Shown here piece after piece: positions 52,682 through 64,000 of a DNA stretch of 64,000 nucleotides (its first letter is position 1; each line of letters starts with the position of its first letter). Location: positions 503,314,506 to 503,378,505 of the forward strand of contig NC_057809.1 of assembly GCF_018294505.1 (NCBI RefSeq), written 5' to 3'. The translations under genes were made by a program, and so were the position numbers. Below the pieces are notes generated by a model. That model saw only the letters and a list, made by a program, of their open reading frames with translations. It had not been told where the DNA came from and did not search any database. The stretch is from Triticum aestivum (taxonomy: Eukaryota; Streptophyta; Magnoliopsida; Poales; Poaceae).

Positions 52682-55600
52682 TGTAACGCCCCGGTGTAAT
52701 GATGCTATAGTAATCCCTGGGGTTAATATAATCCTTGTTCTAAACAAGTGTTTGTTCATCATTGTTCTTATCTTTTTCAAATTCCAGTTGAACTCAAATT
52801 CAAATTCTGAGTGAAATTCACAATTGGTCAAACATGAAAACTAAAATGTTCATCATGTGCCAAATAATCCACAAGTAATATTGGTGGTGAACCAACATTT
52901 TTGCAAAGAGTTTGAGTGGTCTAAACTACTTAAAACAGTGACCTAAGAAATAAATTAAATGCCTTTTTAATTTATAAAAATGGCAAACTATTTCTAAAGC
53001 CTCACAATCTTTTTTGGCAGTGCCCAATCATTATTTGAAATTGTTTTGGCCAGTGGCATAATTTTGCAAAGTCAATAGTGGCTAAAAGCAGAGGCAAAAG
53101 TTGCTGGAAAAAGAAAATAAAAAGGGAAAGCAAAAAAAAGGGGAAAGGGGCCAGAGCCCCTGGCCTCCCAGTGGGCTTCGGCCCACCCGAGCCAACTGGC
53201 CCAGGCTAGGCCGGCCCACTCCCCCCCTGTCGGCTTCCCCCTCCTCCACTGTGCGAGCGACCGCGCGTGCACATCGCCGCCGAACCACCTCACCGGCCAC
53301 GCCGCTACAGGCGTCGCGGGGAGGATAAGGGCAGCCCGAGGCCTCGGGCTCCCTCCCCACTCACCCACTTGCCCCCTCTCCCCCAGATCCAGCTCTCTCC
53401 TCTCCCTCTCCTTCGTTCTGGAGAGGAGACCGACGCGGTCGCCGCCGTTCTCCGTCGTCCTCGCGGCCACCAAGACCCGTTCGCCTCACCGACCTGTCCA
53501 ACCGCTCTGCCTCCCTCGGCTACGCCTCCCCGACGAGCTGCAAGACGCCGGGCGCCCCAGAACGCTCCCCCAGCCTCGTCTTCCACTTCGGATCACAGGA
53601 GCTCGCCGGCATCGATCCATTGCACTGCAGCTCCTAAACCTCCGAGGGCCATCGTGTGTGCCGCCCGGTGAGCTCCTCCCTTCCTCCTTTCCTCTCCTCG
53701 CGCCGTGCCTTTCGCCGTAGCCAGCTCGCCCGCAAGCCGAGCTCCGCCGTCCGCCATTGCCGTCGTAGGGCTCGCCACCGAGCTCCTCCGCTCGAGCTAG
53801 TAGCTCCGACGAGCTCCTGGAGCGCCGTAGACCCCGCCTAGTTGGTTAGTTTGGCCTCTCGCGCGCTCTAACGCTGAACCCGCTCGCGCCCGTACTCCGG
53901 CGCCGTTTCTACTCGTCGCCGGCGCCGTTCCGGTCGTTCCTGGCCCCGGCCGTCGCCTCCATCTTGCGTGCGACATCGAACCGCGTCGAACGCACCTAGC
54001 TACGACCCCGGAAACCCCCTGTGCCCGAAACCCGACCCCCTCTCCCGACGTGCGCCGCTGCGGGAGGCTCGCCGGAGCACTTCCGGCGCCAACGCCGGTG
54101 AGGCTGACCTGTCGCTGACGTATGGGGCCCGCTGAGCCACTGACGGTTGGGCCCAGTTGACTCGTTGACTGAGTCAACCCATTGACATGTGAGGCCGAGT
54201 CAATAAAATGTTTTAGATAAATAGAAAATGTGTTAATTAAATTGACTAATTAATCTATTCACCAATTAGACACTGACAGTGGGCCCCGCTTGATAATTAG
54301 TATTAGATTAGTTCAATTAACACTGTTTAATTAGTCCAGTCACTGACCAATGGGTCCCACTGGACCCACAGGTCAGGTTTGACCCAGTCAACCATCCTGT
54401 TGATTGCTGACATCACCTCTACATCATGCTGACGTCATATTCCATTTCTGTTAATATAAATAAATCCAGAAAATTGTTTAAACTTTGAAAATTAATAGAA
54501 AATAAACCGTAACTCGGATGAAAATGTTTTCTATATGAAAGTTGCTCAGAAAAATTCAACGAATCCGAATACGCGGTCCGTTCATCTGTCACATGCCTCT
54601 AACTATCTGAACATGGAACTTTCCCCCTCTGGTCATCTGTCTGACACAGGTCCGGAACCGGGAAAACATTCCCGGTTGAATTCCCCCTTCACCTTTATCG
54701 TGTAGCCATACGTTAGGTCACTCCCGGCACAACATATTGCCACGTTATGCTTTATGATGCTATGTTTGCTTTATATTTACTGTTTCTTCCCCCTCTTCTC
54801 TCCGGTAGACCCCGAGACTGATGCCACCCCTGTGATCGACTACGTCGACGACGACCCCTCCTTGCCAGAGCAACCAGGCAAGCCCCCCCCTTTGATCATC
54901 CCGATATCGCCCATTCCATTCTCTCATGCTTGCATTAGATTTTGCTACTGTTATTGTTTGCTCCTATTCTGATGCATAGCCTGCTTTTGTAACCTGCTTA
55001 TTGTTACCTTACCGGCTTATCCTAAACTGCTTAGTATAGGTTGGATAGTGATCCATCAGTGACCCCCCACCTTGTCCTTGTTGCCCCTGCTTCATCATCG
55101 AAGACCCGGTCAACGGGATCGAAGACCAGGCCCCGGCACCGCACATCACTTTCCCCTTAGTTGCTCGACACTACTGGGATACTATCGAGTGCCGAGGGTG
55201 AGACCTCTACAACACTTCGGATGTTAACCCTGTAGTGTAGCTATTCGGTCGTGGTCATCGATGGTGATTTTCTCTTTAACCACTTCCGATACGACTCTGT
55301 CGTGCAACCCCTCAAGTGTGAACCTCGGGGGTGATTCCTCTTACGTTCACCTTAATGATTACATCGAGTGGAATTCATCGGGGGTGATTCCTTGGGTTTT
55401 CCCCTTGATGTTTGGACACACGGATACTTGGACTTTACAACTGTTACCTGGAAGGGCGGGTCGACCCTGAGGGGTACCCGCGAGTGATGTGGAGACGGGT
55501 TGACCTGGAGGGTGCCCGCGAGATAATTACGAGGCGTGGCCGGGCATTCCTAGCCCTTGCCGCAAGTCCTCGAGACAGGGCAACGGGGTCACATCTTTCG

Positions 55601-56862
55601 TGAGTCTCTGCTTGTTACCGCGCATTCCTAATCCACTACGATTTGGATATTTGATCCGAGGGGCCTCTGGCCTGATAGCACTAACCATCACGTGGGCATA
55701 GTATGGGCGTTCTGCGTCGTATACATCATCCAAAGCTTAATAGACGTCAGCGACTGAGTGGCGCGCGCCGGGTTGGACTGCGTAAGCGCCTGCCTTGTTG
55801 AAGGAGGTAGCTAGTCTGCTCACCGGCCGCGTACGCAACGTGCAGGAGTTTCCGGGGAGATGGCCCATGACCCCTGGGGGCATAGGTTTAGTCCGGCGTG
55901 CTGACCTCTCTGTTAAGTCTAGGTCGGGTTGCGGCGTATTGTTTGGCCGAGGCCGGGCATGACCCAGGAAAGTGTGTCCGGCCGGAGTTAATCAAGCGTG
56001 GTGGGTAAGTTGGTGCACCCCTGCAGGGAAGAACTAATCTATGCATAGTCTGTCCTACGATAACGGACACTTGGAGTTGTATCCCGATCGATACAACTAG
56101 AACTAGATAATTGTGATGAGAATTGGATTGTGATGAGAAATGGATAGTACGGCTCTGGGATTTCTTTCTCGCAGGGAGTCGAGAAAGGATCTCTGGCCGA
56201 GGTTGATAACACTACTACTACTTTACTTTATGCTACTCTACTCCCTCCTGTTTGCTGCAAGATGGTGGTTTCCAGAAGATGCTAGTCTTCGATAGGACTA
56301 GACCTTCTCTCTATTCTGGCATTTCTGCAGCCCAGTCCACATATACAGCCTTCCTTTGATAATGTTGCATATGTAGTGTAGATCCTTGCATGCGAGTACT
56401 TTGGATGAGTACTCACGGTTGCTTTGCTCCCCCTTTTCCCCCTTCTTTCTTCTTTCTGGTTGTTGCAACCAGATGGTGGAGTCCAGGAGCCAGATGCCAC
56501 CTTTGACGACTGCTGCTACCCCGAGGGTGCCTACTACCACGTGACAGATGCCGACGACCAAGAGTAGTTAGGAGGCTCCCAGGCGGGAGGCCTTGCCTTT
56601 TCGATCGTTGTTGTTTTGTGCTAGCCTTCTTAAGGCAAACTTGTCTAACTCATGTCTGTACTCAGATATTGTTGCTTCCGCTGACTCTTGTGTATTCGAG
56701 CTTATGTATTCGAGCCCTCGAGGCCCCTGGCTTGTAATATAAAGCTTGTATTATTTTATTTTGTGTCTAAAGTTGTGTTGTGATATCTTCCCGTGAGTCC
56801 TTGATCTTGATCGTACACATTTGCGTGTATGATTAGTGTACGATTGAATCGAGGGCGTCACA
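52682..56862 (+). repeat. Gypsy H 5' LTR
   Basis: 4,181 bases, from TGTAACGCCCCGGTG to GAGGGCGTCACA. A GC-rich block (53130-54170) contains proline/serine-rich chance frames on both strands, and the rest is AT-richer. It repeats at 61704 onward. No independent gene is supported inside it, although gene finders may call several. Confidence 0.9.
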
Positions 56863-56865
56863 AGT

Positions 56866-56877
56866 TGGTATCAGAGC
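56866..56877 (+). promoter_or_regulatory. Primer binding site of gypsy H (tRNA-iMet)
   Basis: TGGTATCAGAGC, the exact usual complement of the initiator tRNA-Met 3' end, four bases from the LTR. Confidence 0.92.
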
Positions 56878-57275
56878 CGACTGCCTGTAGGTAGCCCCCT
56901 TTCCAACTCCTTGGCCGAAGTTGAGTCTAGTCACTGAAAACTTTTACTAACATTGGCTGTGTGGCTTACGGGCCCACGTCGCCATTGGGTGGTATTAGCA
57001 TATTTTACTCCTCGTCTATACTCTGGGACTCTGAACTCTCTTCTACTCGGGTTAAACGAATTTACTAACATTAGGATCCCGTGACCACATTCACCCCGAA
57101 GTTGGATGAAGCCATAGTTATTCCTTAGAATAGCATTTTGAGTAGTGCACACCCTGTCGTGTTGACTACGGAGTGGAATCCATCGTACCTCCTTCATTAT
57201 GCATGTTTTCATCATGAATGATCCTTATCTTTGCAAATGCTCAATGCTGAACTACCCCTGTTACATGTTAGCAGG
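56878..57275 (+). other. Gypsy H 5' leader
   Basis: About 400 bases of non-coding leader between PBS and gag. A TGTTAGCAG just before the gag ATG could be a splice acceptor. Confidence 0.5.
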
Positions 57276-60200
57276 ATGGTTAGACCCGCTGGTCGTGGCT
57301 GTGGTGCCAACGACCCACCACCGCCTGAATTCTTTACTGGAATGATGCAACAGTTTGAGTTAACTCGCCAGTTCATGGAAGGAATGATGGCTCAGTTTCC
57401 TCGTCCGAACATGAATCAACATCCAACCCGAGTAACTCTGCAAAACTTCATGCGCCTCAACCCAACTATCTACCGCAACTCAACTCAACCCCTTGATGCT
57501 GATGACTGGCTCTGCGACATCACATATGAAATGGAGTCTGCTAGTGTTGCCCCAACCAGCTATGTCACCTTCGCATCTTTCTTTCTGAAGGGTCCTGCTG
57601 CTCAATGGTGGGACAGCCATACCTGCTGGAACGGTCATTACTTGGCCGGATTTCCAAGCTGCCTTCCGTGCCCGTTTCATTCCTCAGGGAACCATGGACA
57701 GGAAGAAGCGAGAGTTCCGCAACCTCACCCAAGGCAACAAGACTGTAGATGCTTATCAACGGGAATTTCTGGACTTGTCACGTTATGCTGAAGAAGACAT
57801 TGCAACTGATGCTCGTAAGCAAGAGAAGTTTCATGATGGACTTCACCCTGATATCAAGCTAGCATTGCTCGTTCATGACTTTGCCGACTTCGCCACCTTG
57901 GTGAACAAGGCTATTCAGGTTGAGACTGGTCTTCAGGAACACCAGGGATCCCTTAGGCGTAGTCGCGACGTTGGCTCATCTTCGGGCCCGTCAGTGCAGA
58001 AGCATCGGATATGGATTCCCCACAGCATGTATCGTCCAACTGCACCTGCACCAAGACAGTCCTGTGTTGCACCTCGTCTGCCTCCTCAACCGCAGAGGCA
58101 GCCCCTTCGGGCTGTACCACCCCAAGCTTCTGCTCCCAATCCCAATGATGGTCTGTGCTTCAAGTGTGGCCTTCCAGGTCACCGCTCCAGGAAATGCCCT
58201 CAGAATCAGAATCAGCTGGCTCTGTCTTCAACTGACCGTAACAATCAGCCCCATAACAACAATGCCAGACCTTATGGTCGTGGTCAGGCTAATCATGTTG
58301 ATCTGAATGAAGCTCAAGACCAGCCTGCCACTGTGATGGGTACTCTCCTTGTTAATTCAGTACCAGCTTCTGTTTTGTTTGATTCAAGAGCATCACATTC
58401 ATTCATGTCAGAAAATTTTGCTTACGCACATGACATTCGATGCGAGCCCATGAACACTCCGATAGTGGTACGCACCCCTGCGGGCCGATGTCAAACTACC
58501 ATGATTGGTCGCGACGTTCCTGTTGAAATTGAAGGGTTGGAATTCCTTGTTTCTCCCATTGTTCTGGAGTCTTCCAATATTGACCTCATTCTGGGAATGG
58601 AATGGTTGAAAGCGCATACTGCCTCTATCGTTTGCGCTACCAAGGTCGTTCGCCTCCTACATCCTTCAGATGAGATTGTAACCTACCATGCTCAGCTTGT
58701 TCAAAATGCTGAAGCACGACTTTATGCTTTGAATGCGTTGAACGCGGCACCTCTTGAGGGAATTGAAAAGATTCCAGTCATTCGCGACTTCCAAGACGTA
58801 TTTCCAGAAGAACTTCCAGGAATACCCCCTGCCCGGGCTGTCGAGTTCGTCATCGACTTGAAACCAGGCACCGTTCCTATTGCAAAACGACCCTACAATA
58901 TGCCACCTCATGAACTCCTTGAGCTTAAGGAGGAAATCGACAAATCTCTTCACAAGGGTTTCATTCGTCCAAGTTCCTCTGCTTGGGGAGCACCTTCTCT
59001 CTTTGTCAAGAAGAAGGACGGTACGAACCGTTTGGTCCAAGACTATCGTCCTATCAACCAAGCTACAATTCAAAACAAATATCCCCTTCCTCGGATCAAT
59101 GATCTGTATGATCAACTGGCTGGTTCATCGATATTCTCTAAACTCGACTTGAGGTTGGGTTACCACCAGATCCGTGTTCGTGAAGAGGATATTCCAAAGA
59201 CCGCATTTGTGACTCGTTATGGTTCTTACGAGTACACCGTCATGTCATTCGGTTTAACCAATGCTCCAGCTACATTCTCTCGTCTGATGAACTATATATT
59301 CATGGATTACCTCGACAAGTTCGTCGTAGTCTATCTGGATGATATACTGGTATATTCAAAGAATAAAGAAGAACATGCTGAACATCTTCGTCTTGTTCTG
59401 GAGAAGCTTCGAGAGCATCAACTTTATGCCAAGTATTCCAAGTGTGAATTCTGGTTACCCGAAGTCACCTACCTTGGTCATGTTATCTCCAACGATGGTA
59501 TTGCCGTCAACCCAGAGCGCGTTCAGGCTATTCTTGACTGGACCCCTCCGAAGACTGTCAAGCAAGTCAGAAGCTTTCTCGGACTGGCCAGCTATTGTCG
59601 CCGCTTTGTTGAGAATTTCTCCAAGATCGCCAAGCCACTGACTAATCTGCTTCACAAAGGCGTTAAGTTCGACTGGACAGACAAATGTCAGGAAAGTTTC
59701 CAGGCACTCAAGGACTAGCTGACTTCTGCCCCAGTGCTTGCTCCTCCTGATTCTCGCAAGGACTTCGTCATCTATTGTGACGCTTCACGTCAAGGATTAG
59801 GTTGTGTTCTAATGCAAGAGCGCAGGGTGATTGCTTATGCTTCCCGTCAAGTGCGTCCTCACGAGGAAAACTACCCGGTTCATGACCTTGAGCTTGCAGC
59901 GGTTATCTTTGCATTGAAGCTATGGCGACAGTACCTTCTCGGTAATTGTTGTGAGATCTTCACCGGTCATCAGAGTCTGAAATACCTGTTTACTCAGCCA
60001 GATCTGAACCTCCATCAGCAGCAATGGATGGAAGCTATTGCTGACTACAACTGCGGTATATCTTATACACCTGGCAAGGCTAATGTAATGGCCGATGCCC
60101 TAAGCCGAAAGTCTTATTGCAATAATCACCAGGTCTACAAAGCTCAACCCCGCCTTTATGAAGAGCTATGCAAGCTAAACCTTCAACTAGTTCCACAGGG

Positions 60201-61667
60201 TTCTCTGAATAACCTTGTACTGGAACCAACTCTGCTGAAAGCAATTAAGTCTGCTCAAGCCAAAGATGCTCACGTTGATTTGATGAAAAAGGATCTTGCC
60301 TTAGAGAAATCCAGAGATTTCTCACTTGGTGAAGATGGAACCCTATACTTCAGAGATCGCATTGTAGTACCCCGGTTCGAGCTTATGACAGAGAAGGTGA
60401 TGAAAGAAGCGCATGACACCCCTCTCTCTATTCATCCGGGAAGTACCAAGATGTATCTAGACATCCGTCAGAAGTACTGGTGGTCTAAATGAAGCAAGAC
60501 ATTGCTCGATATATTGAAGAATGTGACGTTTGTCGTCGCGTCAAAGCAGAACATCAGAAACCGGCTGGACTTCTACAACCGCTTCCGATTCCTGAATGGA
60601 AGTGGGATAAGATTCAAATGGACTTCGTCACTGGCCTTCCCAAGTCTCAGAAAGCTAACGATGCTATCTTTGTCGTCATCGACCAATTCTCGAAGGTTGC
60701 TCACTTTCTGCCAGTCAAGGAGACTATCACTGCTAGTCAATTGGCAACCTTGTATATCTCCCGAATTGTGTCACTCCACGGCATTCCGAAGGAGATCAGT
60801 TCAGACCGCGGTAGTATTTTCACTTCTAAGTTCTGGGATAGTTTCCAAGAGGCAATGGGAACTCATATTACCTGGAGCACTGCTTATCATCCCCAATCCC
60901 AAGGCCAAGTCGAGCGAGTCAATCAAATTCTTGAAGACATGCTTCGAGCTTGTGTTATTTCTTTTGGCAAGAAGTAGGAAGAATCTCTCCCTTATGCGGA
61001 GTTCTCTTATAACAACAGCTATCAAGCCAGCTTGAAGATGGCACCCTTTGAAGTGCTTTATGGACGTAAGTGCCGAACCCCTCTGAATTGGTCAGAAACT
61101 GGGGAACGAGCACTCATTGGTCCGGACATTATTCAACAAGCTGAAGAGCAGGTTCGCATTGTCCGGGATAATCTCAAGGCGGCCCAATCCCGCCAGAAGA
61201 GCAACTATGACCGGAAACACTGGGGTTCAACTTATCAACCTGGTGAACAAGCTTATCTGCGTGTCACTCCTTTGAGAGGCACTCATCGGTTCGGAGTCAA
61301 GGGCAAGCTAGCTCCGCGCTACATTGGTCCCTTCCGTATTCTCGCCCGTCGTGGACTGGTGGCTTATCAACTGGAGTTGCCACCTCAGTTCTCTCACGTT
61401 CATGACGTCTTCCATGTGTCGCAACTTCGTCGATGCTTCAAGGATCCGAAACGTGAAGTGGATCCGGAATTGATTGAAGTTCAAGATGATCTCACTTACA
61501 AAGAGCATCCTATCCGCATTCTTGAAGAAGCTGAACGTCGAACCCGCCAGAAGGTTACCAAGTTCCTCAAGGTGCAATGGTCAAATCATACTAAAGATGA
61601 AGCCACTTGGGAACGCGAGGATAACCTCCGAGTTGAATACCCCGATCTTTTCCCTTCTACCTCTTAA
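57276..61667 (+). pseudogene. Gypsy H gag-pol polyprotein with chromodomain, broken
   Basis: ATG at 57276 (MVRPAGRGCGAND). Gag: FTGMMQQFELTRQFMEGM, then AAQWWDS; a frameshift at about 57625 moves to the frame of 57694-59718 ([17 protein letters not shown]). CCHC knuckle [15 protein letters not shown] at 58155-58199. Protease [11 protein letters not shown] at about 58372-58404, where the usual Gly after Asp-Ser is Arg (AGA at 58387). [34 protein letters not shown], catalytic YLDD at 59332-59343. A TAG at 59716-59718 precedes RNase H ([29 protein letters not shown]). A frame change at about 60485 leads to integrase (IQMDFVTG, SSDRGSIF, GQVERVNQ), with a TAG at 60975-60977. C-terminal chromodomain about 61500-61650 (VTKFLKVQWSNHTKDEATWE), stop at 61667. 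The chromodomain would guide insertion to certain chromatin. Non-functional as read. Confidence 0.93.
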
Positions 61668-61687
61668 TTCTCGGGACGAGAATTTCT

Positions 61688-61703
61688 TTTAGAGGAGGAG
61701 AGT
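61688..61703 (+). promoter_or_regulatory. Polypurine tract of gypsy H
   Basis: AGAGGAGGAGAG at about 61691-61702, before TGTAACACC at 61704. Confidence 0.7.
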
Positions 61704-64000
61704 TGTAACACCCGGTGTAATGATGCTATAGTAATCCCTGTGGTTAATATAATCCTTTTGCTAAACAAGTGTTTGTTCATCATTGTTCTTATCTTTTTCA
61801 AATTCCAGTTGAACTCAAATTCAAATTCTGAGTGAAATTCAAAATTGGTCAAACATGAAAACTAAAATGTTCATCATGTGCCAAATAATCCACAAGTAAT
61901 ATTGGTGGTGAACCAACATTTTTGCAAAGAGTTTGAGTGGTCTAAACTACTTAAAACAGTGACCTAAGAAATAAATTAAATGCCTTTTTAATTTATAAAA
62001 ATGGCAAACTATTTCTAAAGCCTCACAATCTTTTTTGGCAGTGCCCAATCATTATTTGAAATTGTTTTGGCCAGTGTCATAATTTTGCAAAGTCAATAGT
62101 GGCTAAAAGGAGAGGCAAAAGTTGCTGGAAAAAGAAAAAAAAGGGAAAGCAAAAAAAAGGGGAAAGGGGCCAGAGCCCCTGGCCTCCCAGTGGGCTTCGG
62201 CCCACCCGAGCCAACTGGCCCAGGCTAGGCCGGCCCACTCCCCCCTGTCGGCTTCCCCCTCCTCCACTGTGCGAGCGACCGCGCGTGCACGTCGCCGCCG
62301 AACCACCTCGCCGGCCACGCCGCTACAGGCGTCGCGGGGAGGATAAGGGCAGCCCGCCGCCTCGGGCTCCCTCCCCACTCACCCACTTGCCCCCTCTCCC
62401 CCAGATCCAGCTCTCTCCTCTCCCTCTCCTTCGTTCTGGAGAGGAGACCGACGCGGTCGCCGCCGTTCTCCGTCGTCCTCGCGGCCACCAAGACCCGTTC
62501 GCCTCGCCGACCTGTCCAACCGCTCCGCCTCCCTCGGCTACGCCTCCCCGACGAGCTGCAAGACGCCGGGCGCCCCAGAACGCTCCCCCGGCCTCGTCTT
62601 CCACTTCGGATCACAGGAGCTCGCCGGCATCGATCCACTGCACTGCAGCTCCTAAACCTCCGAGGGCCACCGTGTGTGCCGCCCGGTGAGCTCCTCCCTT
62701 CCTCCTTTCCTCTCCTCGCGCCGTGCCTTTCGCCGTAGCCAGCTCGCCCGCAAGCCGAGCTCCGCCGTCCGCCATTGCCGTCGTAGGGCTCGCCACCGAG
62801 CTCCTCCGCTCGAGCTAGTAGCTCCGACGAGCTCCTGGAGCGCCGTAGACCCCGCCTAGTTGGTTAGTTTGGCCGCTCGCGCGCTCTAACGCTGAACCCG
62901 CTCGCGCCCGTACTCCGGCGCCGTTTCTACTCGTCGCCGGCGCCGTTCCGGTCGTTCCTGGCCCCGGCCGTCGCCTCCATCTTGCGTGTGACGTCGAACC
63001 GCGTCGAACGCACCTAGCTACGACCCCGGAAACCCCCTGTGCGCGAAACCCGACCCCCTCTCCCGACGTGCGCCGCCGCGGGAGGCTCGCCGGAGCACTT
63101 CCGGCGCCAACGCCGGTGAGGCTGACCTGGCGCTGACGTATGGGGCCCGCTGAGCCACTGACGGTTGGGCCCAGTTGACTCGTTGACTGAGTCAACCCAC
63201 TGACATGTGGGGCCGAGTCAATAAAATGTTTTAGATAAATAGAAAATGTGTTAATTAAATTGACTAATTAATCTATTCACCAATTAGACACTGACAGTGG
63301 GCCCCGCTTGATAATTAGTATTAGATTAGTCCAATTAACACTGTTTAATTAGTCCAGCCACTGACCAGTGGGTCCCACAGGACCCACAAGTCAGGTTTGA
63401 CCCAGTCAACCGTCTTGTTGATTGCTGACATCACCTCTACATCATGCTGACGTCATATTCCATTTCTGTTAATATAAATAAATCCAGAAAATTGTTTAAA
63501 CTTTGAAAATTAATAGAAAATAAACCGTAACTCGGATGAAAATGTTTTCTATATGAAAGTTGCTCAGAAAAATTCAACGAATCCAAATACGCAGTCCGTT
63601 CATCTGTCACATGCCTCTAACTATCTGAACATGGAACTTTCCCCCTCCGGTCATCTGTCTGACACAGGTCCGGAACCAGGAAAACATTCCCGGTTGAATT
63701 CCCCCTTCACCTTTATCGTGGTGCCATACGTTAGGTCACTCCCGGCACAACATATTGCCACGTTATGCTTTGTGATGCTATGTTTGCTTTATATTTACTG
63801 TTTCTTCCCCCTCTTCTCTCCGGTAGACCCCGAGACCGATGCCGCCCCTGTGATCGAATACGTCGATGACGACCCCTCCTTGCCAGAGCAACCAGGCAAG
63901 CCCCCCCTTTGATCATCCCGATATCGCCCATTCCATTCTCTCATGCTTGCATTAGATTTTGCTACTGTTATTGTTTGCTCCTATTCTGATGCATAGCCTG
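61704..64000 (+). repeat. Gypsy H 3' LTR, first 2.3 kb
   Basis: Aligns to 52682-54979 of the 5' LTR with scattered substitutions and short indels (for example TGTAACACC-CGG against TGTAACGCCCCGG). Continues past the window end. Confidence 0.95.

Larger units (their letters stand above)
52682..64000 (+). mobile_element. Gypsy H: chromovirus (Tekay-like) with 4.2-kb LTRs, 3' end beyond window
   Basis: 5' LTR 52682-56862, PBS, gag-pol 57276-61667, PPT, 3' LTR from 61704, cut by the window end. Integrase is followed by a chromodomain, typical of chromoviruses. The LTRs align closely over the 2.3 kb that can be compared, so insertion is relatively recent. Confidence 0.92.

Noticed and set aside
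53101..53841. Several proline/arginine-rich ORFs on both strands in the GC-rich LTR block
   Set aside because: They lie wholly within the gypsy H 5' LTR and recur at 62103-62859 in the 3' LTR; GC-rich DNA yields long chance frames.
62099..62689. 196-codon ORF
   Set aside because: Part of the gypsy H 3' LTR; the 5' copy breaks the same frame.

Overview
The window is plant nuclear DNA from a large, repeat-packed grass genome, most probably a Triticeae species (wheat, barley or a relative). I infer this from the retrotransposon types: a Sirevirus-type copia element, Athila-like, Tat-like and chromovirus gypsy elements nested in each other. Stowaway- and Tourist-type MITEs and remnants of grass-expanded gene families (F-box/DUF295, SINA-like) point the same way. 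I saw no prokaryotic, organellar, rRNA or tRNA features. Family names are from memory and were not checked against a database.

Positions 1 to about 13,900 are a low-copy island with MITEs and degraded genes. They hold a minus-strand 3'-5' exonuclease pseudogene (2133-2785), a frameshifted gene of unknown function (4613-5323), a minus-strand two-exon SINA-like gene lacking its RING (7351-8225) and an F-box/DUF295 pseudogene (9584-10918). MITEs include a Tourist element with TTA duplication (3903-4133) and a Stowaway-like element inside a second MITE (5862-6202). From about 13,950 satellite-like arrays lead to a CACTA transposon end at 15104.

From 15,105 to the window end everything is a nest of LTR retrotransposons. 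A gypsy gag fragment (A) is cut by gypsy B (LTR 15576-16467; assembly gap 16584-16884). B is cut by gypsy C (17627-52681, Athila-like). C carries four further insertions plus one MITE-like foldback: Sirevirus copia D in its 5' LTR (17916-31540, duplication AGGGT), the foldback near 33990-34303, Tat-lineage gypsy E inside the last codons of its pol (37838-47066), an element in a (TA)n run (G, 49023-51512), and chromovirus gypsy H in its 3' LTR (52682 to beyond the window end).

No retroelement has an intact coding region. D has frameshifts and a 5' LTR deletion that removes the TATA box. E lacks the catalytic part of reverse transcriptase. C has two TGA codons in pol and an altered TATA box. 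H has nonsense codons, frameshifts and an altered protease motif. The two most unusual coding features are D's very long third ORF (1,139 codons uninterrupted, about 1,285 counting one TAG) and E's antisense gene with apparent introns and its own TATA-like box. Elements D, E and H all lie inside C and are therefore younger than it.
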